Numbered from the stretch's first letter, positions 7,296 through 14,180 are shown. The stretch: DNA of 16,305 bases from Chitinophaga pinensis (GCA_945889235.1 CAMDBK010000034.1:1-16305), one strand, 5' to 3'. Numbers and translations: made by a program. The notes: a model not told the origin generated them from the letters alone.

Positions 7296-8939
7296 TTAAT
7301 CCTGTTTAAAATATTTTTCCAGAATTTCATCAATTAATTTAATCGGAACACTTTTATCGCCTTTATTCATACGGTTTATAAAAATATCTAATTCCTCTTT
7401 ATCAATTTTTCCGTTTTTATTCAGGTCGGCAAAATAATATTTTGGTTCCAGTGCCTTTTGTTCAACAGGCTTTTTTTCTGCTTCCTGAATTCCCTTTGCT
7501 TCAACTGGTTTTGTTTCTACATCAAGCGTTCCTTTTATTTCAATAGGTTTGGTTTCTATTTCGGGTAATGCATTTGTTGTTTTTATTGTATCCATTTTCC
7601 CGGCAATTTTTTCTTCAACCTTTTTATCCAATTCTTTTACGTCATTTCCTTTATCATCCTGACTAAAGTAATAATCAATTATTTCCTCCATGAGAGGGAC
7701 CGTAACATTCTTATCATTGTCAAATAAACGGTCAATAAACTCATTTACTTCGCTTACTTCCACTTTGCCGTTTTTGTTCAGGTCGGCAAAATAAAAACCA
7801 TCATTTACAGATTTGATTTCAGCATCCTTAACTGCCTTTGCAGCAGCAATGCTATCAGCTTGCTGGGCAATTTTTACCAAGTTATCTTTTTGTTCTTCTG
7901 AACAACCTTCTTTATCCACTTTGTCTCCAGCTTTTGTATCTCTGCATTTATCAACAACATCAAGTACTCCGTCACCATCACGGTCTTTGTCATTTACCTG
8001 CGGACAACCATTCTTATCAACTTTTACGCCTTTAGGCGTTTCGCGGCATTTATCAAGAATATCTGCAATACCATCTTCATCCGTATCAACACCTTTTTCC
8101 TTTTTAGGCGCACCGAATTTATAGCTTACACCCAGCGAAGAAAACAGGAACATATCCTTCCCTGCAGCTCCTTTTCTGTTGCCGGAACCCACACTGCTGA
8201 CATTATCCAGCATATCAGAAAACGTATAATGATAGGTTGCGCCCAATCTGAAATTCAAATTTTTACCAACTTTCAAATCAGCTCCAAACGTAAAAGGCAT
8301 GGCAAAGGTTATTTGTGAATACTTTCCAAAACCATCAAGGTTTGCATCACGAAGCTCTGTTTCATAGGTATTGTCGCGTTCAATATTTACAGCCAAATCA
8401 ATATTTCCTGAGGTCTGGGGCATATCTTTTATTGAACCATCATCCCAGTAATAATATTTTTTTTCGGAAGCATTCTTCATATCTGCTTTAGCCCTGAATA
8501 CAAGGGCTTCAACGCCAAACCCAATAAAAGGGAGAAGGCTCAGTTTACTATCCTCTTCCGGCTTAATAATAGCATAGAAATTATATTCCACCATCAGCGC
8601 CTGCCCTACCAGTGATGTGCGGAAGTTCAGATTATCTGCGCTTCTTGTTTCTTCACCGAAAATTTTACCGGCAAAAAAGTTGTACGAAATATTAAATGAC
8701 TTTGAAAGAGGGATTGAAATGTAGAACTGATGTCCTAATCTTGAGCCAAATGAAGGTTTATAACCGTTCAGTTTTACATCTCCAAAAAAATTCAGATAGC
8801 CTATATTATACCCTATTGACGGAGCTTTGCTGTAATTATATGTACTAGGGGTATTAGTTTTTATAGAATCTTTTTCAGCACTGAATGAATAATTCACGCA
8901 AAAGCTAAACGCTAAAAACAAGAGTAGTTTTATCTTCAT
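7296..8939 (-). CDS. Outer-membrane beta-barrel protein with TSP3 repeats and two EF-hand units
   Basis: 547 residues from the ATG at 8939, with signal peptide MKIKLLLFLAFSFCVNYSFS (cleavage near residue 20). Residues about 40-277 are the beta-barrel, paralogous to the two downstream genes (FFGDV at 51, KYYYWDDGSI at 161, ERDNTYETEL at 187, NLDGFGKY at 200). Residues 285-346 carry TSP3 repeats (DTDEDGIADILDKC, DRDGDGVLDVVDKC), which bind calcium in this family. Two units follow that each start FADLNKNGK and hold a canonical EF-hand loop (D386-E397 and D505-E516). A Lys/Glu/Pro-rich linker containing a triplicated 13-residue repeat joins them. No OmpA peptidoglycan-binding domain is present, unlike many TSP3 barrel proteins. 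First gene of the array; 67 nt separate it from the iron permease-like gene upstream. Specific role unknown. Confidence 0.85.
   Translation of the reverse strand: MKIKLLLFLAFSFCVNYSFSAEKDSIKTNTPSTYNYSKAPSIGYNIGYLNFFGDVKLNGYKPSFGSRLGHQFYISIPLSKSFNISYNFFAGKIFGEETRSADNLNFRTSLVGQALMVEYNFYAIIKPEEDSKLSLLPFIGFGVEALVFRAKADMKNASEKKYYYWDDGSIKDMPQTSGNIDLAVNIERDNTYETELRDANLDGFGKYSQITFAMPFTFGADLKVGKNLNFRLGATYHYTFSDMLDNVSSVGSGNRKGAAGKDMFLFSSLGVSYKFGAPKKEKGVDTDEDGIADILDKCRETPKGVKVDKNGCPQVNDKDRDGDGVLDVVDKCRDTKAGDKVDKEGCSEEQKDNLVKIAQQADSIAAAKAVKDAEIKSVNDGFYFADLNKNGKVEVSEVNEFIDRLFDNDKNVTVPLMEEIIDYYFSQDDKGNDVKELDKKVEEKIAGKMDTIKTTNALPEIETKPIEIKGTLDVETKPVEAKGIQEAEKKPVEQKALEPKYYFADLNKNGKIDKEELDIFINRMNKGDKSVPIKLIDEILEKYFKQD
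7440..7556 (-). repeat. Three tandem 39-bp coding repeats (13-residue Lys/Glu/Pro units)
   Basis: Residues 462-500 of the 547-residue barrel protein read as three degenerate 13-mers: ETKPIEIKGTLDV, ETKPVEAKGIQEA and EKKPVEQKALEPK. The unit pattern is E-(T/K)-K-P-(V/I)-E-x-K. They form a charged spacer between the two EF-hand units and look like a slipped-strand expansion that can vary in copy number. Confidence 0.7.
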
Positions 8940-8980
8940 TACAGGCAGTGATTGAACTTTATTCGCGAGCCAAGATACTA

Positions 8981-9002
8981 AAAATCGGAATTACAGGATT
9001 TT
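8981..9002 (-). terminator. Weak candidate terminator after the iron permease-like gene
   Basis: On the minus strand AAAATC, a 10-nt loop and GATTTT form a 6-bp stem followed by one more T. It starts 4 nt after the stop codon at 9007-9009. With one GC pair the stem is weak, so read-through into the barrel genes is possible. Confidence 0.3.
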
Positions 9003-9006
9003 CAGC

Positions 9007-9459
9007 TTATTTCTCATTATATTTTTCTTTATGAAGATCAACAGCTTCTTCAATGGAATGAGAAACCGAAAGATCTTTTTCCTTTTTAGCCAACTCAGCT
9101 AGAAAACGGTAATAGTTAGAAAGTGTTTCCAATTCCTCTTCTGTAAGGTCTTCTACGTCAATAAGCCTGTTACTCGGTCCTTTTAATGAAGCAATAAGTT
9201 CATTCAACTTCAGATGAATTGCACGTGAATCTTTATTCTGCATTCGCTGAATAAGAAAAACCATAAGAAATGTAATGATGGTTGTGCTTGTATTAATAAC
9301 CAGTTGCCATGTATCTGAAAAATTGAAAAAAGGACCTGTTAATATCCATACTATTATAACTGTAACAGCAAGAGTAAAAGCAATTGTAGTGCCCGTAAAA
9401 TGAGTGGCTTCTTGAGCTACATTTTCAAAGATGTGGTTTTGATTGGTTTGGGTTTTCAT
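9007..9459 (-). CDS. Low-affinity iron permease family protein
   Basis: 150 residues from the ATG at 9459. Two membrane segments are visible, at about 22-42 (ending VWILTGP) and 49-70, with the signature DTWQLVINTSTTIITFLMVF and then IQRMQNKDSRAIHLKLNELI. This matches my memory of the low-affinity iron permease family (Pfam Iron_permease, PF04120), named after yeast Fet4. Bacterial members of about 130-150 residues carry only this core. The C-terminal 50 residues are acidic and helical (DLTEEELETLSNYYRFLAEL), which is also typical. Iron transport by short bacterial members is poorly established, so the name describes the family and not a proven activity. Divergent from the DUF1456 gene across 208 bp. 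Confidence 0.88.
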   Translation of the reverse strand: MKTQTNQNHIFENVAQEATHFTGTTIAFTLAVTVIIVWILTGPFFNFSDTWQLVINTSTTIITFLMVFLIQRMQNKDSRAIHLKLNELIASLKGPSNRLIDVEDLTEEELETLSNYYRFLAELAKKEKDLSVSHSIEEAVDLHKEKYNEK

Positions 9460-9644
9460 TAGTATTATTACTTATTCTATTACCTACAACAAAGATTATT
9501 CTTTTATTTTCTAAGCAATTAATTTTATTTCACTTATGAAATATACTAGGTGAAACTATATCCTTCTTTCTTACTTTTAAAATTGATATACCCTGAATAA
9601 AATTCAAGAAATTACAATTGCTTTTCAATTCAAGAGTTTTAGAT

Positions 9645-9652
9645 TAATTTTG
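9645..9652 (+). promoter_or_regulatory. Candidate Bacteroidota -7 box of the DUF1456 gene
   Basis: TAATTTTG is a full match to TAnnTTTG and lies 15 nt before the ATG at 9668, giving a short 5' leader. The in-frame TTG at 9650-9652 is part of this box, which argues against using it as a start codon. The nearest upstream TTG (9618-9620) is 24 nt away, rather long for a -33 element. Confidence 0.5.
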
Positions 9653-9667
9653 TGCAAACTGAGAAAT

Positions 9668-9916
9668 ATGCTTACCAACAATGATATACTTAAAAAGCTA
9701 CGTATCGCTCTTGAATTAAAAGATGATGATATTATCCATATATTAAAACTGGCTGATTTTAACATTTCTAAAAGTGAGCTGAGTGCATTATTCCGTAAAG
9801 ACGATCATCCAAATTATGTTCCCTGTGGGGACCAGCTACTGCGTAATTTTCTTCAAGGGCTTATTATTTATAAAAGGGGGCCACGCGAAAAAAAGGATGA
9901 AACAATCAAGAAATAA
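9668..9916 (+). CDS. DUF1456 (YehS-like) family protein
   Basis: 82 residues from the ATG at 9668. An in-frame TTG at 9650 is rejected because it lies inside a probable promoter box and adds residues foreign to the family. The protein shows the DUF1456 pattern: MLTNNDILKKLRIALELKDD at the start, a second helix pair with ISKSELSALFRKDDHPNY, then CGDQLLRNFLQGLIIYKRG. From memory, E. coli YehS has about 156 residues made of two such repeats, whereas this one has a single repeat plus a short Lys-rich tail, as in many Bacteroidota homologues. Biochemical function is unknown. It stands alone on the plus strand, divergent from the iron permease-like gene and convergent with cphA. Confidence 0.85.
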   Translation: MLTNNDILKKLRIALELKDDDIIHILKLADFNISKSELSALFRKDDHPNYVPCGDQLLRNFLQGLIIYKRGPREKKDETIKK

Positions 9917-9954
9917 AAACAATTTTTAAAGAAAATCAAGTAAAATTGTTTTTA
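9914..9954. terminator. Bidirectional terminator between DUF1456 gene and cphA
   Basis: TAAAAACAATTTT (9914-9926) and AAAATTGTTTTTA (9942-9954) are a perfect 13-bp inverted repeat around a 15-nt loop. The left arm begins with the TAA stop of the DUF1456 gene and the right arm ends with the reverse-complement stop of cphA. Each transcript would end in a hairpin with a T-rich 3' arm. The stem has a single GC pair, so efficiency is uncertain. Confidence 0.7.
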
Positions 9955-12603
9955 CAAATTAGGAATATCAGCCTTTGAAAACTCATACAGCTTGTTGGCT
10001 TCCTCTTCTTTAAATTTCATAACAAGGTTCAATGCTTCGGGCACTACATCACTGCATACAATAATCAGACAGCCTTTGGTGGCATGCTTAATAGCGTAGG
10101 TAATAGCTTCTTTTTCCGAAGGAATAATCGTTACCTTTTTATCAGGTGCAACACTTTTTATTCCATCGTTTATCATGCCTATTATTTCCTGTTCGGTTTT
10201 TCCGCGCAGGTGTTTATCCTGACGGATAATTATCTCGTCAAACATCTCTGCAGCCACGCGACCAATCTCGTTGTTATCTTCCACTCTCCTGTCTCCAATT
10301 CCTGCAATGATTCCGATTTTAGGACTACCATCCATCTTTTCAATCAAATTTTTCAATGCACGCAATCCGGCAGGATTATGTGCATAATCCAACATAATTT
10401 GAAAATCTTTGAAGTTGAACATATTCAGCCTTCCCGGAGTTTGCGCAGGTGATGGCATGAATGATTCTAATGCAGCTTTTATATCGTCAATCGCTAAACC
10501 CTGAACATAGCCGGTGAGCACTGCTGGCAGTACATTCTGAATCATAAACGCTGCTTTGCCGCCAAACGTAAGCGGAACATTCACCGCTTTGGTAACACGT
10601 ATTTTCCATTCGCCTTTTGAAATAGTGATATAACCATTTTCGTAAAGTGCTGAAAGGCCACCTTTCTTTGCATGCTTCTTTATGCGTGCACTATTTTCGT
10701 CCATAGAAAACAAAGCAACTTTACAAGTTACCGTTTTGCGCATATCATACACGCGGTCATCATCAGCATTTAAAATGGCATAGCCATCTGGCAACACTGA
10801 TTCAGGAATAACACCTTTCACCTTTGCCAACTGGTCAATGGTGTGAATACCTTTGAGACCAAGGTGGTCGGCAGCTACGTTGGTAACAATGCCCACATCA
10901 CATTTTTTAAAACCTAAACCTGCACGCAACAAACCACCGCGTGCGCATTCCAACACTGCAAAATCAACAGTAGGATCTTTGAGAACAAACTCAGCGCTGT
11001 TAGGGCCGGTGCAATCACCAGCCTGCAACATTTTGTTCTGAATATAAACTCCATCGGTAGTGGTGTAACCAACTTTATAACCACGCATTTTCATGATGTG
11101 TGCAATCAAGCGTGTGGTGGTAGTTTTTCCGTTGGTGCCTGTTACGGCAACAATTGGAATTCGCGAAGTAGAACCCGGAGGATAAAGCATATCAATCACA
11201 TGTCCTGCAACATTGCGCGGAAGCCCTTCTGCCGGTGCAAGGTGCATACGGAAACCAGGACCGGCATTAACTTCTAACACTGCGCCACCGGTTTCGGGTA
11301 GCGGTGTGCTGATGTCGGTGGTCATGATGTCAATTCCGCAAATATCCAATCCTATGATGCGGGCAATACGCTCACACATAAACACGTTATAGGGATGCAC
11401 AATATCCGTGACATCTTCCGCTGTACCGCCTGTGCTGAGGTTTGCAGTGTCTTTCAGTTTTATTATTTCTCCTTTTTTAGGAATTGATTCTAATGTCAAT
11501 CCTTTTTCTTCGAGAATACCGAGTGTTAAATCGTTGACATCAATTTGTGTCAGCACTTTCTCATGCCCATAGCCTCTGCGCGGGTCTTCATTTACTTTAT
11601 CAATCAGTTGCTGAATAGTGGATTTACCATCGCCCTTTACGTGAGCAGCAGTGCGTTTGGCAGCAGCCACCAATTTGTAATTGATAACGAGCAAACGAAA
11701 ATCTTCACCAACAATGTATTTCTCAACTATCACCGAATTTGACACTTTTTTAGCAGCAGCAAAAGCTACAACTGCATCGTCCCAGTTATTGATGTTGGCT
11801 GTAATTCCGCGTCCGTGATTTCCGTTAATTGGTTTTACCACCAACGGATATTTCACACGGGCAACTGCATCTTTCAATCCTTCCTCGCTCCTTACTATAT
11901 CACCTTTGGGAACAGGCACTTCAGCTTGCTCCAGCAAAAACTTAGTATCTTCTTTATCACCCGCAAGCTCTACTCCTATGCTTCCGGTTTGACTGGTAAC
12001 AGTGGCCTGTATACGTTTCTGATTAGCACCATACCCCAACTGACACAGCGAATATTTGTTCAATCGAATCCACGGAATGCCGCGGTGTTCCGCTTCTTCA
12101 ATAATAGAACCGGTGCTCGGACCAAGTCGTTCACCTTCGCGTAGCTCGCGCATTTCCTGAATATCAGCTTCTAAATCATACGGAACTCCATCAACTAATG
12201 CCTGTGCAATATTAGTGGCAGAGCGGGCTGCAAAGCGTCCCACTTTTTCTTCCATGTAATCAAACACCACGTTGTAAACGCCTTTGGTTCCGTAATCCCG
12301 GGTACGCCCGAAACCCACATCCATTCCGGCAAGGGTTTGTATCTCCAAAGCAATGTGTTCTATCACATGTCCCATCCAGGTGCCTTCATTCACACGTTCA
12401 AGAAAACCACCTTCTGTTCCCACCGAACAACGATGCGACATCAGCGAAGGAAACATGTCCATCATGCGTTTGGCAAAACCGTCAATCTTCTCGGTGGAGC
12501 GTTCTTCCAACTCTTCAAGGTCAAGCACCATCACAATAAGTTTATGACGATTTACCGACCAGTAGTTTGGTCCGCGCATTGCATTTATTTCAATAATTTT
12601 CAT
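9952..12603 (-). CDS. cphA: Cyanophycin synthetase
   Basis: 883 residues, close to the usual size of about 870-900. The enzyme builds cyanophycin, a poly-aspartate backbone with arginine side chains, using ATP and no ribosome. Residues 1-160 are the CphA N-terminal domain (GPNYWSVNRHKLIVM at 11). Residues about 221-475 are the ATP-grasp domain (VVKPINGNHGRGI at 255, EVNAGPGFRMH at 444). Residues about 484-870 are the Mur ligase-like half, with the P-loop GTNGKTTTTR at 489-498, TNVAADHLGLKGI at 574 and LDYAHNPAGL at 738. All halves look intact, with no frameshift. The ATG at 12603 starts the conserved MKIIEINAMRG. It is divergent from cphB, the matching degradative enzyme, which supports a storage role for nitrogen and carbon. 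I cannot tell whether it uses free Asp and Arg (CphA1) or the dipeptide (CphA2); the full-length ATP-grasp plus ligase favours CphA1. Confidence 0.95.
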   Translation of the reverse strand: MKIIEINAMRGPNYWSVNRHKLIVMVLDLEELEERSTEKIDGFAKRMMDMFPSLMSHRCSVGTEGGFLERVNEGTWMGHVIEHIALEIQTLAGMDVGFGRTRDYGTKGVYNVVFDYMEEKVGRFAARSATNIAQALVDGVPYDLEADIQEMRELREGERLGPSTGSIIEEAEHRGIPWIRLNKYSLCQLGYGANQKRIQATVTSQTGSIGVELAGDKEDTKFLLEQAEVPVPKGDIVRSEEGLKDAVARVKYPLVVKPINGNHGRGITANINNWDDAVVAFAAAKKVSNSVIVEKYIVGEDFRLLVINYKLVAAAKRTAAHVKGDGKSTIQQLIDKVNEDPRRGYGHEKVLTQIDVNDLTLGILEEKGLTLESIPKKGEIIKLKDTANLSTGGTAEDVTDIVHPYNVFMCERIARIIGLDICGIDIMTTDISTPLPETGGAVLEVNAGPGFRMHLAPAEGLPRNVAGHVIDMLYPPGSTSRIPIVAVTGTNGKTTTTRLIAHIMKMRGYKVGYTTTDGVYIQNKMLQAGDCTGPNSAEFVLKDPTVDFAVLECARGGLLRAGLGFKKCDVGIVTNVAADHLGLKGIHTIDQLAKVKGVIPESVLPDGYAILNADDDRVYDMRKTVTCKVALFSMDENSARIKKHAKKGGLSALYENGYITISKGEWKIRVTKAVNVPLTFGGKAAFMIQNVLPAVLTGYVQGLAIDDIKAALESFMPSPAQTPGRLNMFNFKDFQIMLDYAHNPAGLRALKNLIEKMDGSPKIGIIAGIGDRRVEDNNEIGRVAAEMFDEIIIRQDKHLRGKTEQEIIGMINDGIKSVAPDKKVTIIPSEKEAITYAIKHATKGCLIIVCSDVVPEALNLVMKFKEEEANKLYEFSKADIPNL

Positions 12604-12626
12604 AGGGTATATTGATTAATCGTTGT

Positions 12627-12658
12627 TCTCATATCTCAAATCTAACATCTCATATCTC
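12627..12658. repeat. 11-bp direct repeat spaced 21 bp in the cphA/cphB control region
   Basis: TCTCATATCTC occurs at 12627-12637 and again, identical, at 12648-12658. The start-to-start distance of 21 bp is two helical turns. The pair flanks a candidate cphA -7 box. It could be a tandem binding site for a regulator or a chance low-complexity pyrimidine repeat. Confidence 0.5.
12637..12644 (-). promoter_or_regulatory. Candidate -7 box of cphA
   Basis: On the minus strand this reads TAGATTTG, a full TAnnTTTG match, 33 nt before the cphA ATG at 12603. There is no clear TTG at -33; the best is TTT about 18 nt upstream. Confidence 0.4.
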
Positions 12659-12714
12659 TCTTAAATGTCTTGATAACTTTACTAAATTGTTAATAGGCGT
12701 AAATTAATAATCCA

Positions 12715-12722
12715 CAATTTTG
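12715..12722 (+). promoter_or_regulatory. Possible -7 box of cphB
   Basis: CAATTTTG matches TAnnTTTG at all but the first position and ends 21 nt before the cphB ATG at 12744. The in-frame TTG at 12720 lies within it, favouring the ATG as start. Confidence 0.3.
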
Positions 12723-12743
12723 CCGCCTAAAGTAAAAGTAATT

Positions 12744-13610
12744 ATGCTTGGCAAAACGGAAATTAAAGGAACATTGATTCCAATCGGGGGGCATGAAGAT
12801 AAGGGGGAAAACGAATACAAGGGTATTGACTTCATTGAAAAAGGAATACTGGCGCACGTTGTTAGAGAGAGCGGAGGCAACAATGCTAAGATAGTAGTAA
12901 TACCCACTGCATCCAGCATTCCCGTTGAGGTTGGCGAGATTTACCGCAACGCTTTTACAACACTTGGATGCAAGGAAGTAGTGGTTTTAAATATCCTGGA
13001 GCGCAGTCAGGCTGAAGACCCCGAAAATTTAAAACACATACGCGAAGCCAACTGTATTATGTTTTCGGGTGGCGACCAGAGTCGCATTGTTATGTTTATT
13101 GGTGGCTCAACCATGCACCGCATTATTCAGGAGCGTTTTGAAAATGAAGAAGGTTTTGTTGTTGCGGGAACCAGCGCGGGAGCCATGGCTATGGCCAGCG
13201 AAATGATTGGTGGCGGAAGCAGTTCAGAGGCATTGCAGAAAGGCGCTGTGATTATGAAAAAAGGAATGGGTTTTATTCCTGAACTGATTATTGATACCCA
13301 CTTTATCAAGCGCGGAAGGTTTGGAAGAATGGCGGAAGCTGTTGCCATGTTTCCCAACCTGATTGGAGTTGGTTTGGCAGACGATACAGGTTTAATTATA
13401 AAACACTGCAACGAGTTTAAGGTAATTGGCTCTGGGATGGTGGTGCTATTTGACCCCAGTCATTTAACGCATAATAATCACGCCATATTGAGAGAAGGTA
13501 CGCCCATGTCTATGTCAAATCTGGTAACACACATTCTTGCTAATGGCGACCGGTTTAATATTGATAACCGTAAAATTGATGTGCTGCCCGTAAAAGAGGC
13601 GTTTGTGTAG
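12744..13610 (+). CDS. cphB: Cyanophycinase (serine exopeptidase, family S51)
   Basis: 288 residues from the ATG at 12744; an in-frame TTG at 12720 is rejected because it overlaps a possible promoter box. The enzyme cuts cyanophycin into beta-aspartyl-arginine dipeptides. It shows the S51 fold markers: LIPIGGHEDK near 11, VVIPTASS near 51, FSGGDQSR at 107-114, the nucleophile in GTSAGAM (Ser144), and DTHFIKRGRFGRM at 184-196. From memory, Synechocystis CphB has DQH where this protein has DTH; the following RGR and Arg residues that bind substrate are kept. There is no signal peptide, so it acts in the cytoplasm on internal granules, unlike secreted CphE. It is divergent from cphA. Its TAG abuts the stop of the convergent SiaC-family gene with no gap. 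Confidence 0.94.
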   Translation: MLGKTEIKGTLIPIGGHEDKGENEYKGIDFIEKGILAHVVRESGGNNAKIVVIPTASSIPVEVGEIYRNAFTTLGCKEVVVLNILERSQAEDPENLKHIREANCIMFSGGDQSRIVMFIGGSTMHRIIQERFENEEGFVVAGTSAGAMAMASEMIGGGSSSEALQKGAVIMKKGMGFIPELIIDTHFIKRGRFGRMAEAVAMFPNLIGVGLADDTGLIIKHCNEFKVIGSGMVVLFDPSHLTHNNHAILREGTPMSMSNLVTHILANGDRFNIDNRKIDVLPVKEAFV

Positions 13611-14000
13611 TTAGTCTACAAATTCTTCTTTTTCAACAAATGTAAATGGCATATCAACCATCTGGTGAAAATCTTCACCTGCTTCTTTTATGTCATCATC
13701 ATCTGCTTCATAATTCCAGTTTACTTCTACTTTTTTGCCGCCCTGATTTAATTTTTCAAATCGCTTTAGCATGTTCAACAAATATTTTGATGAGCTTGTA
13801 TTCAGGTATTCAAGGCTGAAATTAAGGGCAGTTTTATCAGCAGCTTCCAGTTCATATTCCTGCAGCCAGTTATTTATAGGTTCAAAAAATTCAGGAGTAT
13901 TATCACACAATATTTTTCCTTCAAAAGTTAAGGTATTGTTGATTGAATCAAACTCAACCTTAGGAGTTACTTTGGTTTGCTTTATCTTTAAAATTCTCAT
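13611..14000 (-). CDS. SiaC family regulatory phosphoprotein (DUF1987)
   Basis: 129 residues from the ATG at 14000, the normal family length. Diagnostic features are TPKVEFD near 12, an acidic EFFEPINNWLQEYE at 37-50, the family signature LEYLNTSSSKYLLNML at 63-78, and VEVNWNYEADDDDIKEAGED near 92. In Pseudomonas aeruginosa SiaC is phosphorylated on a threonine in the equivalent NTSS motif by SiaB and dephosphorylated by the PP2C-type SiaA, and it acts in a partner switch that activates a diguanylate cyclase. Here the candidate phospho-site is T68. Neither a SiaB-like kinase nor a PP2C phosphatase is present in the window, so the partners must be elsewhere. Bacteroidota homologues are common but little studied. 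It is the only gene here that suggests signalling. Confidence 0.88.
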   Translation of the reverse strand: MRILKIKQTKVTPKVEFDSINNTLTFEGKILCDNTPEFFEPINNWLQEYELEAADKTALNFSLEYLNTSSSKYLLNMLKRFEKLNQGGKKVEVNWNYEADDDDIKEAGEDFHQMVDMPFTFVEKEEFVD

Positions 14001-14053
14001 CTTATTATTGAAAAATTTATTCTTTAATGAAAAATGTAAATAAATTTCGACTA

Positions 14054-14084
14054 CAATAATAAGGTATTAATAGACAAAAAACAA
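14054..14084 (-). promoter_or_regulatory. Possible promoter of the SiaC-family gene
   Basis: On the minus strand TTG (14084-14082) and TATTATTG (14061-14054) are separated by 20 nt, the spacing expected for Bacteroidota -33 and -7 elements. The -7 box has one mismatch to TAnnTTTG. Transcription would start roughly 45-50 nt before the ATG at 14000. Confidence 0.3.
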
Positions 14085-14096
14085 GTGTTTGTCTAT
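14070..14096. promoter_or_regulatory. Candidate operator: 9-bp inverted repeat
   Basis: ATAGACAAA (14070-14078) and TTTGTCTAT (14088-14096) are perfect reverse complements around a 9-nt spacer (AAACAAGTG). The centre-to-centre distance of 18 bp suits a dimeric DNA-binding protein. It overlaps the possible -33 element of the SiaC-family gene. As the region is divergent, a terminator is unlikely. Confidence 0.45.
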
Positions 14097-14172
14097 AAAA
14101 TATCAACAAAGTGCATTAAAATATGTTAAACGACACAACTCAGTTGGCTGAGAAATAAGCTGAATATTTATT

Positions 14173-14180
14173 TACATTTG
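14173..14180 (+). promoter_or_regulatory. Candidate -7 box of the TPP riboswitch/receptor transcript
   Basis: TACATTTG is a full TAnnTTTG match. With a start point about 5-8 nt downstream, transcription would begin at about 14185-14188, just where the aptamer's P1 helix starts. The -33 region is poorly matched (TTG at 14144-14146 is 26 nt away). Confidence 0.5.

Noticed and set aside
7265..7333. TTG/ATG starts at 7333, 7330 and 7288 for the middle barrel gene
   Set aside because: The first two overlap the preceding gene; all place extra polar residues before a clear signal peptide that starts at 7264.
9521..9556. TTTCA/TGAAA half-sites in the 208-bp gap between the iron permease-like and DUF1456 genes
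   Set aside because: Arms of about 6 bp in very AT-rich DNA are expected by chance; no iron-regulator site was recognisable.
10084..10452. Open frame of 122 codons on the plus strand opposite cphA
   Set aside because: It lies wholly antisense to a conserved enzyme and shows no family features; the same applies to the other antisense frames within cphA and the barrel genes.
13601..13621. Partial dyad GTAG ... CTAC at the abutting cphB and SiaC-family stops
   Set aside because: Only 4 perfect base pairs before a mismatch and no T-run on either side; too weak to call a terminator.
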